A DNA stretch of 64,000 nucleotides from Paenibacillus ferrarius (GTDB lineage: Bacteria > Bacillota > Bacilli > Paenibacillales > NBRC-103111). This document shows, one piece after another, positions 44,232-51,927 of the stretch (positions are counted from its first letter, which is position 1; every line of letters begins with the position of its first letter). The notes beneath the pieces were generated by a model. It did not search any database. It worked only from the letters and a program-made list of their open reading frames with translations, and was not told the origin of the DNA. The stretch spans positions 180,038-244,037 of the forward strand of contig NZ_MBTG01000006.1 in the NCBI RefSeq assembly GCF_002027705.1, in the 5' to 3' direction. The translations under genes were made by a program, and so were the position numbers.

Positions 44232-44669
44232 ATGACCGTCGAGAGTATCAGGCTAAGCAATGATCTGAAGGAGCTGCAGCGGCTGGGTGCCTTCTTGCAA
44301 GAAATATCCGTGAGGATGGATCTTGACGCAATGATGCTGTATCGCTTGAATTTGGTCTGCGATGAGCTGGTGACGAACATTATTCTCTATGGATATCCAG
44401 AGGATGTGCCAGTGTCCGAAGCGATACGGGTCGATATTGGGAAGGTTCGAGAAGGCTGGGAGCTTCGCATTACAGATCGCGGCATCCCGTTCAACCCTTT
44501 GCTGAAGTCTGATCCGTGTGTCGATTTAGGTGTTGACGAACGGGCTATCGGAGGCTTGGGGATCCATTTTGTCAAGCAGGTTATGGATGATATTCGCTAC
44601 GAACGATTGAACAACGAGAACGTGCTTATGATGCTCAAACGACGCGTACAGGAGGAAGAAATATCATGA
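44232..44669 (+). CDS. RsbW/SpoIIAB-type anti-sigma factor kinase
   Basis: A 145-residue GHKL ATPase. The N box CDELVTNIILYGY, G1 box ITDRGIPFNP and G2 box GGLGIHFVKQVMD are all present, so ATP binding and kinase activity are expected. Such proteins bind a sigma factor or other client and phosphorylate a STAS antagonist. AAAGGGGCG precedes the ATG and the gene ends overlapping the STAS gene by four bases (ATGA). No sigma factor gene is in this cluster, so the client may be another protein of the operon (inference). Confidence 0.9.
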   Translation: MTVESIRLSNDLKELQRLGAFLQEISVRMDLDAMMLYRLNLVCDELVTNIILYGYPEDVPVSEAIRVDIGKVREGWELRITDRGIPFNPLLKSDPCVDLGVDERAIGGLGIHFVKQVMDDIRYERLNNENVLMMLKRRVQEEEIS

Positions 44670-45001
44670 ATATTACGGAACAAATAGTAGGGAATACGGT
44701 TCTTCTTGGCTTGAACGGCCGGTTGGATGCGAATACTTCGGCGGGCTTGGAATCTGCTTTTATGAAACTGGTGGAGCAAGGGAATGGGAAGTTCGTATTT
44801 AACCTGCAAGGACTAGAGTATGTCAGCAGTGCTGGCCTTAGAAGCTTGCTGGTAGCGGCCAAAATGATTAAAGTCATTCAAGGCAAACTGGCGCTGGCCC
44901 ATATGAATGATCATGTGAAGGATGTCTTTGAAATGTCAGGCTTCAGCACCATTTTTTCAATTTATGAAACCGAAGATGAAGCGGTTCAAGCCATTGCCTA
45001 G
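44666..45001 (+). CDS. STAS-domain anti-sigma factor antagonist (RsbV/SpoIIAA type)
   Basis: A 111-residue STAS protein. The phosphorylation loop LEYVSSAGLRSL holds Ser55 at the position phosphorylated in SpoIIAA and RsbV. It is translationally coupled to the upstream RsbW-like kinase and followed by a PP2C phosphatase, the complete partner-switch triad. AGGAGGAAG precedes the ATG inside the kinase gene. Confidence 0.92.
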   Translation: MNITEQIVGNTVLLGLNGRLDANTSAGLESAFMKLVEQGNGKFVFNLQGLEYVSSAGLRSLLVAAKMIKVIQGKLALAHMNDHVKDVFEMSGFSTIFSIYETEDEAVQAIA

Positions 45002-45055
45002 TTGTCTATACCGGCATGCGGCTCAATTCAGTATCCAAAGGAGGAGGCACGCTTT

Positions 45056-46441
45056 ATGAATATCGTCTCAGGTGTGCTCCTTCTGGCTTGCCTTGCGGTT
45101 GTCGCCGGCTGGCTGCGCAGTGAGCGTAAGCGCAATTCAGCTGAGATGGAGCTTGGCAGAACGATGCAGCTATTCGATGTCAGCTTAGAAGTGAACTCGA
45201 CGATTCACAAAGAGGATTTGCTTGTTAAAATCATGGAAACCTCTTCCCGCATCATGAATGCGGAGGCTTCGTCTGTTATTTTGGTTGATGAGGCAAAAGG
45301 GGAGCTGTTCTTCGATCTTGCGCTTGGTACCAAAGGCGACGAAGTTCGAGAAATCCGGCTCAAGATCGGAGAAGGCATTGCAGGCTGGGTCGCCCAAACG
45401 GGCCAATCCGTCAAAATTGACGATGCGGCGCAAGATGAGCGTTGGTCATCAAAAGTCGCAAAGCGAGTAGATTACCCCACGCGCAGCCTGCTTTGCGTTC
45501 CGCTTATTAGCAAGGGCAAGATCATCGGTGTCCTGCAGGTATTGAACAAGCGAGAAGGAGACCACTTTACGGATCGCGATGTACAGCTACTGGAATCCAT
45601 CGCCTCGCCGATTGCGGCTTCGCTTGAGAATGCGATGCTGTACGATGCACTCGAGAAGACGACTGCGGCCAAAGAACGGATGCAAAGCGAGCTGCGCATT
45701 GCCACCGATATTCAGATGGGCTTCTTGCCTCGCGGAAGCTTGCTTGTGCCCGATGTTTTGAGTGGAAGCCCGGCTGCCACGGCTCAGACACAGGCCTTCA
45801 TTCGCCCTGCTCGTGAAGTGGGAGGGGATTTCTATGACTATTTTCGCATCGGTGATCATCGGTTGTTCTTCGTGCTCGGAGATGTCTCGGACAAGGGAAT
45901 TCCAGCCGCTTTGTTCATGACGGTGACCATGACGCTGCTTAAGGGGAAGATGACTGCCGAGATGACACCTGGAGAGCTTTTGACAGCTGTAAATCAGGAG
46001 CTGTACAAGGATGATTCCACTATGTTTGCAACGATCTTCTGCGGCTTGCTTGATGTTGGCACGGGACAATTGTTGTACTCCGATGGCGGTCATTGTCCGC
46101 CTTATATTTTGCGGCAGACCGGGGATGTGGAGCAGTTGAAGGGAATAAAAGGTCTTCCACTAGGTGTAATGGAGGACATGGCATACAGAGACAACGAAGT
46201 CACATTAGCGCTTGGTGATCGCCTTATCCTTTATACGGATGGGATAACAGAAGCGGAGAACAACCAACTCGAGCAATACGGCTTCACTCGTCTTCAACAG
46301 CTATTGAGCCATGAACAGGCAAGCCATCAAACCCGCTTGTTGGAACGTATGGTTGAAGATGTCGATCATTTCACAAGCGGAGCTGTTCAATCGGATGATA
46401 TTGCTGTGCTTGTCGTCGACCGTAAAGCATCCAAAATGTAG
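45056..46441 (+). CDS. GAF-PP2C (RsbU/SpoIIE-type) serine phosphatase
   Basis: About 461 residues. A membrane helix (about 3-22) is followed by a GAF domain (about 60-205) and a PP2C-like phosphatase domain (about 255-460) with metal motifs VGGDFYDYF, LGDVSDKGIPAALFM, DGGHCPPY, ILYTDGITEAEN and SDDIAVLVV, all intact. It should dephosphorylate the STAS protein just upstream in response to a GAF-bound ligand or membrane cue. The frame opens with TTG at 45002, but AAAGGAGGAGG before ATG 45056 fixes the start. Confidence 0.9.
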   Translation: MNIVSGVLLLACLAVVAGWLRSERKRNSAEMELGRTMQLFDVSLEVNSTIHKEDLLVKIMETSSRIMNAEASSVILVDEAKGELFFDLALGTKGDEVREIRLKIGEGIAGWVAQTGQSVKIDDAAQDERWSSKVAKRVDYPTRSLLCVPLISKGKIIGVLQVLNKREGDHFTDRDVQLLESIASPIAASLENAMLYDALEKTTAAKERMQSELRIATDIQMGFLPRGSLLVPDVLSGSPAATAQTQAFIRPAREVGGDFYDYFRIGDHRLFFVLGDVSDKGIPAALFMTVTMTLLKGKMTAEMTPGELLTAVNQELYKDDSTMFATIFCGLLDVGTGQLLYSDGGHCPPYILRQTGDVEQLKGIKGLPLGVMEDMAYRDNEVTLALGDRLILYTDGITEAENNQLEQYGFTRLQQLLSHEQASHQTRLLERMVEDVDHFTSGAVQSDDIAVLVVDRKASKM

Positions 46442-46567
46442 CCTCAAACCGACCTAGGTATGATATAGTGAATGATATAGACTTCATGCACTCGGACACG
46501 GATATCTAAGGGAGTGCAAGCCCGTATAAATGAGTAAAAACTCAGCAGTAACTATAGGAGGTTCATC

Positions 46568-47467
46568 ATGCCAATGAATCAAACGCGCATCAGCAGGCAG
46601 CAAGATACTTCTCTGCAAAGCAATCATCGTACCAAAAGCAGTACGCATGGGCAGTCGCAAGACCTTATGAACATACAACGAACGATTGGCAACAAAGCAA
46701 TGGGCAGCATGCTGTCTGTTCAGACGAAGCTAACGGTAGGGCCTGTTGGTGACTCCTATGAGCAAGAAGCGGATCAAGTTGGTAAAGAAGTCGCTGATCA
46801 TATTGCAGCATCCGAAAGCGGCGGTTCGTCCAAGCCGGACGTGCAGCGTACGGAGAGCGAAGGTGAAGGCTCGGAGGAAGAAGAGCTGCAAATGAAGCCA
46901 GCGACGGACGCGATCCAGCGTACGGAGTCGGAGGAGGACGAGCTGCAGATGAAGCCATCGGCGGAATCGATCCAGCGCACGGAGTCGGAAGAGGACGAGC
47001 TGCAGATGAAGCCATCGGCGGAATCGATCCAGCGTACGGAGTCGGAGGAGGACGAACTGCAGATGAAGCCATCGGCGGACGCGATTCAGCGTACGGAGTC
47101 GGAAGAGGACGAGGATGAGCTGCAGATGAAGCCATCGGCGGAATCGATCCAACGTAAGGGTGGCGAGGACGAAGGCGTAGATGCTTCAATCGAATCCCAG
47201 ATTAAGTCCAAGCAAGGCAGCGGCAGCAAAATGGATGTGAACATTCAAGCGAAGATGGAATCCGCTTTTCAAAAGGATTTTAGCAACGTTAATATACATA
47301 ATGACACGGAGTCTACGAAGCTGAGCGCTTCTTTGGGTGCGGAAGCTTTTGCTACGGGGAACGATATCTTTTTCCGTGAGGGACGCTACAATCCAGATAC
47401 CCGTGACGGTCAGGAATTGCTTGGTCATGAATTGACACATGTCGTTCAGCAGCGAGGCGGGAAATAA
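46568..47467 (+). CDS. DUF4157 (eCIS core domain) protein with 19-residue repeats
   Basis: A 299-residue protein. The N-terminal segment MNIQRTIGNKAMGSML is the common lead-in of DUF4157 proteins. A repeat region (about 115-198) has four to five copies of a 19-residue unit (IQRTESEEDELQMKPSAES). The C-terminal DUF4157 domain has the zincin-like motif HELTH at 287-291 in GHELTHVVQQ and stops there. DUF4157 is found on cargo proteins of extracellular contractile injection systems. AGGAGG lies seven bases before the ATG. The stop overlaps the next start (TAATG). It may prepare or carry the next protein. Confidence 0.88.
   Translation: MPMNQTRISRQQDTSLQSNHRTKSSTHGQSQDLMNIQRTIGNKAMGSMLSVQTKLTVGPVGDSYEQEADQVGKEVADHIAASESGGSSKPDVQRTESEGEGSEEEELQMKPATDAIQRTESEEDELQMKPSAESIQRTESEEDELQMKPSAESIQRTESEEDELQMKPSADAIQRTESEEDEDELQMKPSAESIQRKGGEDEGVDASIESQIKSKQGSGSKMDVNIQAKMESAFQKDFSNVNIHNDTESTKLSASLGAEAFATGNDIFFREGRYNPDTRDGQELLGHELTHVVQQRGGK
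46911..47155 (+). repeat. 57-bp coding tandem repeat inside the DUF4157 gene
   Basis: Just over four units of 57 bases encode the acidic repeat IQRTESEEDELQMKPSAES. One unit carries an extra Asp-Glu. Near-identity at DNA level points to recent expansion. Confidence 0.9.
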
Positions 47468-49401
47468 TGCCACAGGGAAAGCAGTTGCAAGCTAAACCAG
47501 CCAGTCCATCTCATCAACGGGCCGCTCAATCGCAAGCCGCCCAAACCAGCAGTACAGCGCCCCAAATGTCTCCTCTATCAAGGGATTTCTTCATGCAAAT
47601 GCAGCGTACGGCGGGCAACCGGGCAACACAGGCCTATACGAATCAGCTGATTCAAAGGAGCCCCGCAGCTGCCCAGCAGCAGGTAGTACCCGTGCCTGCA
47701 CCTGCAACGCAAGCAGCGGTGACACAGGCAGCTCCAGGCACACCAGCGCCGGCAGCGCAAGTAGTCCCAGGCACGCCAGCGCCGGCAGCGCAAGTAGTCC
47801 CGGGCACGCCAGCGCCGGCAGCGCAAGTAGTTCCAGGCACGCCAGCGCCGGCAGCGCAAGTAGTTCCAGGCACGCCAGCGCCGGCAGCGCAAGTAGTTCC
47901 GGGCACGCCAGCGCCGGCAGCGCAGGTAGTCCCAGGCACGCCAGCACCCGTGACAACGCCTGCGGCTCAACCGGTCTATGGGACATTGGATGCGCCGGGT
48001 ACAGCCAGCAGTATCACAGATGCACAGGGTGGAGCCGTTTCAACGTTCAGTGACAGCTTTGGAGCGAGGGCGGATGACCTGAAGGATTCCTACGATAAAA
48101 CCGGTGACGCCAGTACAGGACAGCAGGCAGCCTCCTTTGGCGCCGTCGCCTCAACCGCTGATTTGGTAGCGGGTCCTTTTCAAATTTTGAATGCTATTCG
48201 TGAAACGATGGAAATTTCTGGAGATAGCAGCAGGACCGTTCATAACAAGAACTGGAATTACGCAGCAACGGGATCATCGATGATTGAATCTACAGGTAAA
48301 ATGGTCAGCGGATCGGCTGGACTTGTCGATAAAGCTGCGAAGTCCACCGGGCAAGTGGATGGGGTCGGAGCTTCCTCGGCAGTTAGCGATTATGCGGGTA
48401 CTGTCGGCGAAGCCATTTCTGCAGTCAAGAGTACGATTATGGCGGTTAAAGGCATTTATGATCTGTACGACAAACACAGCAAAAATGGCGGCTTGGACAA
48501 GGGAGAGAAATCCAAAGGCGCCATTGAGATTGTCAGCAACGCCATTTCGGCTGCGCACTCCAGCCTCAAAGTGGCGAAAGGCATTATGGAAATCATGGAG
48601 ACCGGCACAGGTAGTTTGGTCTCGGTTATTCCTGGTGTTAGTATCGCAGTAAGCGGTGTGAAAATTGCCATTAAAACCGTTGATGTGATCAAAGCAGGCC
48701 TGAATCGATCGGCCATGACGACGTTGAAGCGCGAGTTCAAAGGCAAGCATGCGAATGCTTCCTACATCAAGGCTAAGCGTTGGTTCGGCGGGAATGCCGG
48801 TGTCGATAAAGTGAAGTTGGACTTGCATAAGCAAACCCTTCGGGATAAGATAACGAATGGCAATGCCCAAGAAGCAGCAGATGCCCAAATCGAACTTGAT
48901 GAAATTACCCAGTATGAGCTAGCCAAAGAGATGAAGAAGATTAACGTGAAGCGGACCACGCGCGGAGGCTTGCAAATTGGACTCGAGTTGACCAAAATTG
49001 CAGCAGATATCGCGACCTTGACAGGTGTCGGAGCGCAAGTGGGTACACCACTGAAAATTGTGGCATCAGGTGTCGGCGCAGCCATGCCGGTGGTTCGTTC
49101 TTTGAAGCAGGCAGGACGAGATCGAGCGGCCAAAGCAGACGCATGGGGCATTACCAAGGCTGTATTTAATGCGGATAAGTCAACGGAGAAGAAACATGCG
49201 AAGCGGGTCCAAGATGCTGAGTTAATTCTCGACATGATCCATAAGCTGCCTGCCAGAACAAATGCAACGCCGGATGCGTACATCACTGTTGACAGATTTA
49301 TTGAGGCTGCGGGTGTAAGTACGCTTCAATTGGATAAATATAAAACAGATTTGCCTGAACTGAGAAAATTCCTTGTTGATGCTATGGCTAAACGAGAATA
49401 G
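47467..49401 (+). CDS. Large protein with Pro-rich repeat linker, candidate delivered effector
   Basis: A 644-residue protein of unknown function. The N-terminal part is low complexity and contains FFMQMQRTAGNRATQAYTNQLIQRSP (about 39-64), like the lead-in of the preceding DUF4157 protein. Residues about 88-164 are seven copies of an 11-residue unit (VVPGTPAPAAQ). The rest is helical with alternating Ala/Gly/Val-rich weakly hydrophobic stretches (LVSVIPGVSIAVSGVKIAIK, LTGVGAQVGTPLKIVASG), reminiscent of toxins that insert in membranes. No signal peptide. TAATG coupling to the DUF4157 gene suggests a pair. Toxin activity is inference only. Confidence 0.72.
   Translation: MPQGKQLQAKPASPSHQRAAQSQAAQTSSTAPQMSPLSRDFFMQMQRTAGNRATQAYTNQLIQRSPAAAQQQVVPVPAPATQAAVTQAAPGTPAPAAQVVPGTPAPAAQVVPGTPAPAAQVVPGTPAPAAQVVPGTPAPAAQVVPGTPAPAAQVVPGTPAPVTTPAAQPVYGTLDAPGTASSITDAQGGAVSTFSDSFGARADDLKDSYDKTGDASTGQQAASFGAVASTADLVAGPFQILNAIRETMEISGDSSRTVHNKNWNYAATGSSMIESTGKMVSGSAGLVDKAAKSTGQVDGVGASSAVSDYAGTVGEAISAVKSTIMAVKGIYDLYDKHSKNGGLDKGEKSKGAIEIVSNAISAAHSSLKVAKGIMEIMETGTGSLVSVIPGVSIAVSGVKIAIKTVDVIKAGLNRSAMTTLKREFKGKHANASYIKAKRWFGGNAGVDKVKLDLHKQTLRDKITNGNAQEAADAQIELDEITQYELAKEMKKINVKRTTRGGLQIGLELTKIAADIATLTGVGAQVGTPLKIVASGVGAAMPVVRSLKQAGRDRAAKADAWGITKAVFNADKSTEKKHAKRVQDAELILDMIHKLPARTNATPDAYITVDRFIEAAGVSTLQLDKYKTDLPELRKFLVDAMAKRE
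47731..47955 (+). repeat. 33-bp coding tandem repeat (VVPGTPAPAAQ linker)
   Basis: Seven 33-base units differ mostly at third codon positions (CCA/CCG and GTC/GTT). They encode a Pro/Ala linker between the short N-terminal motif and the helical C-terminal region. Confidence 0.9.
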
Positions 49402-49415
49402 GAGAAGTGAAACAG

Positions 49416-49934
49416 ATGCTGCCTGACCTTGTACATGCACGTCACTTGGCACAATTAGGATTGCTGAAAGATATATTGGATGAAACAGGACTAGCCACGA
49501 ATTTATTGGAAAAATCGGAGGCGATTCCGCTTCACGTTTTGATGGCTGGCTTCCAAGAAGACAAGAAAGGCCGTGAGCGTTTCCTTCACTTTAGCTTTTT
49601 GCCTTTAAATGATGAAGAAATTGGCGCTATTCAATTATTGCAAATTTATAGCACTTTGCCCTTTCATCTGCAAGAGGGAAGACGCGGGGAAGTCGCTTCT
49701 CTTCTGCTGGAAATCAACACAAGACTCCCAATCGGCCATTTCGGCATCAATGAACAAAATGAACTCCACTACCGCTACGTATACAGCATTCCAGCAACAA
49801 GCACCTTTGAAAGCGAAGAGGTTCTGGAAATTCTCAGCTTGTTCGTCTATATGTGCGATATGTTTGCTGAGCATGTGGAGCTGGTAGCTAGCGGTGAAGC
49901 TGACGCGGAGCAGGTTATTCAGGCTTTGCGGTAG
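49416..49934 (+). CDS. YbjN/type III chaperone-like small protein
   Basis: About 172 residues. The segment VASLLLEINTRLPIGHFGINEQNELHYRYVYSIP followed by a helix-rich end resembles the YbjN/CesT-like fold, whose members act as secretion chaperones or sensory regulators; this is a pattern-based reading. The frame opens with GTG at 49407, but AGGAG sits only two bases from it and 11 bases from ATG 49416, so the latter is preferred. It directly follows the candidate effector gene, the typical place for a dedicated chaperone, and is the last gene of the 15 kb operon. Confidence 0.65.
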   Translation: MLPDLVHARHLAQLGLLKDILDETGLATNLLEKSEAIPLHVLMAGFQEDKKGRERFLHFSFLPLNDEEIGAIQLLQIYSTLPFHLQEGRRGEVASLLLEINTRLPIGHFGINEQNELHYRYVYSIPATSTFESEEVLEILSLFVYMCDMFAEHVELVASGEADAEQVIQALR

Positions 49935-49951
49935 GGAATGGCAATGGGAAG

Positions 49952-49989
49952 AAACCGATTTTATCCGTTAGGATGAGATCGGTTTTTTT
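49952..49989. terminator. Terminator closing the 34.6-49.9 kb operon
   Basis: AAACCGAT (49952-49959) pairs with ATCGGTTT (49978-49985), with an inner ATCC/GGAT stem and a T-run. It overlaps the 3' end of the convergent transporter gene. Confidence 0.85.
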
Positions 49990-50939
49990 AATGTATTGCT
50001 TTTCAAAGCATACCGTCGATTCAATAAATAGCCAAAAAGCGAAGCAAGCGACTGCTGGAATAACATGCCTAATACAACGGGAATCGCCACAGGAGGCGGG
50101 AAATAAGCAACGGCGAGGACGGCGCCAGCACTGATATTGCGCATACCGCTGTTGAAAGTAAGAGCAACAACAACGTCCTGCTCCCAGCGCATCAGCTTGG
50201 CGACAAGCCATCCCAGCATATAGCCAAGAGAGGCTATGAATAGAACGAAACCGGCTAAGCCTAGTAATTTAGCATTGAAATCTCGCAAATAGGGGGCAAT
50301 CACGGAGCTGTTGATAGCGACAACGATACCCATTGTTATTTTGGAAAAAGGGCCGAGACGTCCGCTCCATTTTTCTTTGATCTGGCCTTTGGTCCATTGG
50401 TTTAGCAGCATCCCGATTAAAGACGGAACTACGATCATGAAGAAGAGACCTTTCATCATGGCCAAAGAGTCCAGTTGGACTTTCGTGCCGATCAGAGCCG
50501 ATAAGGTATAAGGAACGACAAAAGGGGAGAGAATCGTGTCCATCAAAATAATGGATAACGTCAGCACAATGTTGCCGCGATAAATCGCTACCCAGACGAA
50601 GCTGGTGATCCCTGTAGGTATGGCAGCTGCCAAAATAAGACCCGTTATCGTCAAAGGCTCATCACTATAGACGGCATGTCCAAGTCCTAATGCAATCAAT
50701 GGCATTCCGACATGCAAGATAAGAAGAGTGGTGATCAGCGGAAGCGGTTGAACGACCACTTTAACAAATTCCTTGAAGCTTGAGCTTATGCTGCCTGAGA
50801 AGGTCATGAAGGCAAACAACCAAGGCGATAGGAAGGTGAATACTGATAAATGACTTCCGAGCAGAACACCAATCAGAACGCTGAAGGGTGTGATGAGGGG
50901 CAAGATTTTTTCCAATTGACGATTGAATTGTGACAGCAT
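49968..50939 (-). CDS. Bile acid:sodium symporter (BASS) family transporter
   Basis: A 323-residue membrane protein with nine to ten helices of the BASS/ArsB-ACR3-like fold. Segments AAAIPTGITSFVWVAIYRGN and LTFNSGMRNISAGAVLAVAYF are typical of the two crossover regions. Substrates in the family include bile acids, pantoate, pyruvate and keto-acids; none can be chosen here. The reading frame ends inside the terminator of the convergent operon. It stands alone between that operon and the thiamine locus. AAGGAAG precedes the ATG. Confidence 0.87.
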   Translation of the reverse strand: MLSQFNRQLEKILPLITPFSVLIGVLLGSHLSVFTFLSPWLFAFMTFSGSISSSFKEFVKVVVQPLPLITTLLILHVGMPLIALGLGHAVYSDEPLTITGLILAAAIPTGITSFVWVAIYRGNIVLTLSIILMDTILSPFVVPYTLSALIGTKVQLDSLAMMKGLFFMIVVPSLIGMLLNQWTKGQIKEKWSGRLGPFSKITMGIVVAINSSVIAPYLRDFNAKLLGLAGFVLFIASLGYMLGWLVAKLMRWEQDVVVALTFNSGMRNISAGAVLAVAYFPPPVAIPVVLGMLFQQSLASLFGYLLNRRYALKSNTLKKPISS

Positions 50940-51046
50940 CTGGATGAACTTCCTTTCAAGTAAGTTGGCTCTGGGTTCTTTCAGTCTCCCTATTATAAGA
51001 GCTCCTAAGCATAGTGACTAGATGAAAGCGTGGAGGAAACTTTCTG

Positions 51047-51075
51047 TTTCCAACTGCTGGATGACGTGCTATGAT
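51047..51075 (+). promoter_or_regulatory. Predicted sigma-A promoter of the thiamine operon
   Basis: TTTCCA (51047-51052) and TATGAT (51070-51075) are 17 bases apart and lie just before the TPP riboswitch. Confidence 0.5.
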
Positions 51076-51100
51076 AAGTAACAATTGAATATCTAAGTAT

Positions 51101-51182
51101 CCCTAGGGGCGCCGCAAGGCTGAGACAGAGTCATCTGAACCCTTTGAACCTGAACTGGGTCATACCAGCGGAGGAAAGTGGA
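51101..51182 (+). ncRNA. TPP (THI-box) riboswitch
   Basis: The conserved THI elements are in order: GGGGCGCC, GGCTGAGACAGAG, CCCTTTGAACCTGA, ACTGGGTCATACCAGCG and GGAGGAAAGTGG. These form the pyrimidine- and pyrophosphate-binding arms of the TPP aptamer. A terminator hairpin 50 bases downstream is the expression platform, so thiamine pyrophosphate should switch the operon off by premature termination. Confidence 0.96.
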
Positions 51183-51232
51183 AAACGAACATCGGCGCCT
51201 CATCTATGCATGTTTATTATGCGGCAACCTAC

Positions 51233-51264
51233 AACCACTTTTCATTGCGAAAAGTGGTTTTTTT
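51233..51264 (+). terminator. Riboswitch-controlled terminator
   Basis: AACCACTTTTC and GAAAAGTGGTT form a perfect 11-bp stem with an ATTGC loop followed by T residues. It lies between the TPP aptamer and tenI. Confidence 0.92.
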
Positions 51265-51306
51265 GTGTGGTTTTTAGACCTTTTGAACAAAGGAGGGCAA
51301 TCTTCG

Positions 51307-51927
51307 ATGCCAAAATATGAACTGCATGTTATATCCAATGGAAAACTGGGATGGACGGAGCTGGCAGCAGCAGCAGCCAAGATCCACCCTTATGTGACAG
51401 CGATCCATATTCGCGAAAAAACGAAGTCGATGGACGAGAACTATATCGGTTTGCAGTTTCTGCTCGACAAAGGTATTCCTGCGAACCGTCTTTATGTGAA
51501 CGGATATCCGTGGATAGCAGCAGCTGAGAAGCTTGGAGGGCTTCAGCTTCCGGGCCACACGATGCCGCTTCCTAAGATAAAAGGCCTCTACAGCGGCGTA
51601 CGGCGGATAGGGATATCCGTACATAGCGCGGAAGAAGCGATTCTGCGTGAGCAGGAGGGAGCGGATTATGTGTTGTTTGGTCATATCTACGAGACGAAAT
51701 CGAAGCTTGGCGTCATGCCAAGAGGGTTAGAGGAGCTGCGCCATGTTGCGGATGGAGTCACACTCCCCATAATCGCAATTGGCGGCATCACACCTGAACG
51801 AGTCAGTTCTGTGCTGGAAGCGGGAGCTTCTGGTATTGCGGTCATGAGTGGCATTTGGGAAGCGGTTGACCCTGTAGAAGCTGTGCAGGCCTATGTAAAT
51901 CAGCTTAAGCAAACGGAGATGAGATAA
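51307..51927 (+). CDS. tenI: Thiazole tautomerase TenI / ThiE-like
   Basis: A 206-residue TIM-barrel protein of the ThiE/TenI family. It begins MPKYELHVISNGKLGW and ends with the phosphate-binding loops YVLFGHIYETKSKLGVMPRG and IIAIGGITPERVSSVLEAGASGIAVMSGI. First place in a tenI-thiO-thiS-thiG order identifies it as TenI, which aromatises the thiazole product of ThiG; a separate ThiE follows downstream. A longer open frame begins in the riboswitch, but AAAGGAGGG before ATG 51307 fixes the start. Confidence 0.9.
   Translation: MPKYELHVISNGKLGWTELAAAAAKIHPYVTAIHIREKTKSMDENYIGLQFLLDKGIPANRLYVNGYPWIAAAEKLGGLQLPGHTMPLPKIKGLYSGVRRIGISVHSAEEAILREQEGADYVLFGHIYETKSKLGVMPRGLEELRHVADGVTLPIIAIGGITPERVSSVLEAGASGIAVMSGIWEAVDPVEAVQAYVNQLKQTEMR

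Noticed and set aside
32308..49934. Contractile sheath, tube, baseplate or AAA+ genes
   Set aside because: Every frame of the cluster was read and none shows these families, so a complete injection system is not claimed.
51178..51306. Longer N-terminus of TenI starting inside the riboswitch region
   Set aside because: The extension would translate through the riboswitch terminator hairpin; a strong ribosome binding site before 51307 marks the real start.
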